A stretch of 5,992 bases of DNA from the NCBI GenBank assembly GCA_030597435.1, contig JAUVRV010000191.1:1-5992 (forward strand), given 5' to 3'. The position numbers and the translations under genes are program-made. The stretch comes from Gemmatimonadales bacterium. Lineage in GTDB: Bacteria; Gemmatimonadota; Gemmatimonadetes; Gemmatimonadales; GWC2-71-9. Below the pieces are notes generated by a model, which did no database searches, was not told the DNA's origin, and saw only the letters and a list, made by a program, of their open reading frames with translations. Shown here in pieces: positions 5,886 to 5,992 of this stretch (position 1 is the first letter of the stretch; every line of letters starts with the position of its first letter).

Positions 5886-5992
5886 TTAGGCCCAATGGCC
5901 TTCCGTATCAGCCGCGTTGGCTGGTTGTAGCTCGCCGGCGGTGTACCGGTCGATCGCCTCCGTCACGGTTCCTGCTGCACCGACGACGACCT
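5886..5992 (-). CDS. NifX/NifB-family protein, C-terminal fragment (5' end cut by window edge)
   Basis: Only the last 34 residues and the stop codon lie in the window. The frame reads VVVGAAGTVTEAIDRYTAGE followed by a short tail that ends EGHWA. The VGAAGTV-x-EAI-x-x-Y-x-x-GEL pattern and the EGHW ending match one common subtype of NifX/NifB-family proteins, while the complete relative at 3739-4077 ends in CDH. The other two minus-strand frames are stopped, one soon after the edge and one within the fragment, and lack such similarity. The gene would be first in the visible run, nine bases before the first ATPase gene. The missing N-terminus should contain the family's HFG-type motif; this cannot be checked here, and a longer fusion protein upstream cannot be excluded. 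Confidence 0.8.
   Translation of the reverse strand, partial: VVVGAAGTVTEAIDRYTAGELQPANAADTEGHWA

Noticed and set aside
1..5992. CRISPR arrays, tRNA genes, insertion sequences or long repeats
   Set aside because: No regularly spaced repeats, tRNA-like cloverleaf segments, transposase motifs or terminal repeats were seen; the sequence is almost entirely coding.

Overview
The window is one dense, unidirectional gene block. All eight supported genes lie on the minus strand, so they are read from the right edge towards the left. Gaps are 9 to 48 bases, and one pair overlaps by 8 bases, as expected of an operon. No gene has convincing support on the plus strand, and I see no RNA gene, mobile element or CRISPR array. 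The DNA is GC-rich (about 60% in most hand-checked lines). The gene content (ferredoxin-type ATPases, NifX/NifB-family cluster-binding proteins, CGGC proteins, an Fe-S flavoenzyme) points to an anaerobic bacterium. The shared style fits anaerobic Actinobacteria (Coriobacteriia-like), sulfate reducers or related anaerobes; I cannot choose among these from the sequence alone.

In order of transcription (right to left): the last 34 residues of a NifX/NifB-family protein ending in EGHWA (5886-5992, cut by the edge); two tandem MinD/Mrp-like P-loop ATPases, each with two inserted 4Cys iron-sulfur motifs (5034-5876 and 4112-5041, overlapping); a complete NifX/NifB-family protein ending in CDH (3739-4077); two CGGC-domain proteins (3262-3690 and 2872-3225); a 635-residue FMN/FAD/[4Fe-4S] ene-reductase of the 2,4-dienoyl-CoA reductase/old yellow enzyme superfamily (930-2837); and the first 294 residues of a phosphotransferase-system Enzyme I-like protein (1-883, cut by the edge).

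The first six genes look like a metal-cluster handling module. The ATPase pair plus small NifX-type proteins resembles the orp loci of sulfate reducers, where similar ATPases accompany the orange protein, which carries a Mo-Cu cluster. The CGGC proteins add cysteine-rich, probably metal-binding partners. The flavoenzyme supplies a redox activity that could use or donate electrons to the same system, but its link is only by position. The Enzyme I-like gene has its own very strong ribosome binding site and may belong to a separate sugar or regulatory phosphorelay that continues beyond the left edge.

The points most worth following are the two CGGC paralogues with complementary losses of conserved residues, the paired NifX types flanking the ATPase pair, the altered substrate-binding motif of the flavoenzyme, and the Enzyme I with an atypical phosphohistidine motif next to a redox operon.
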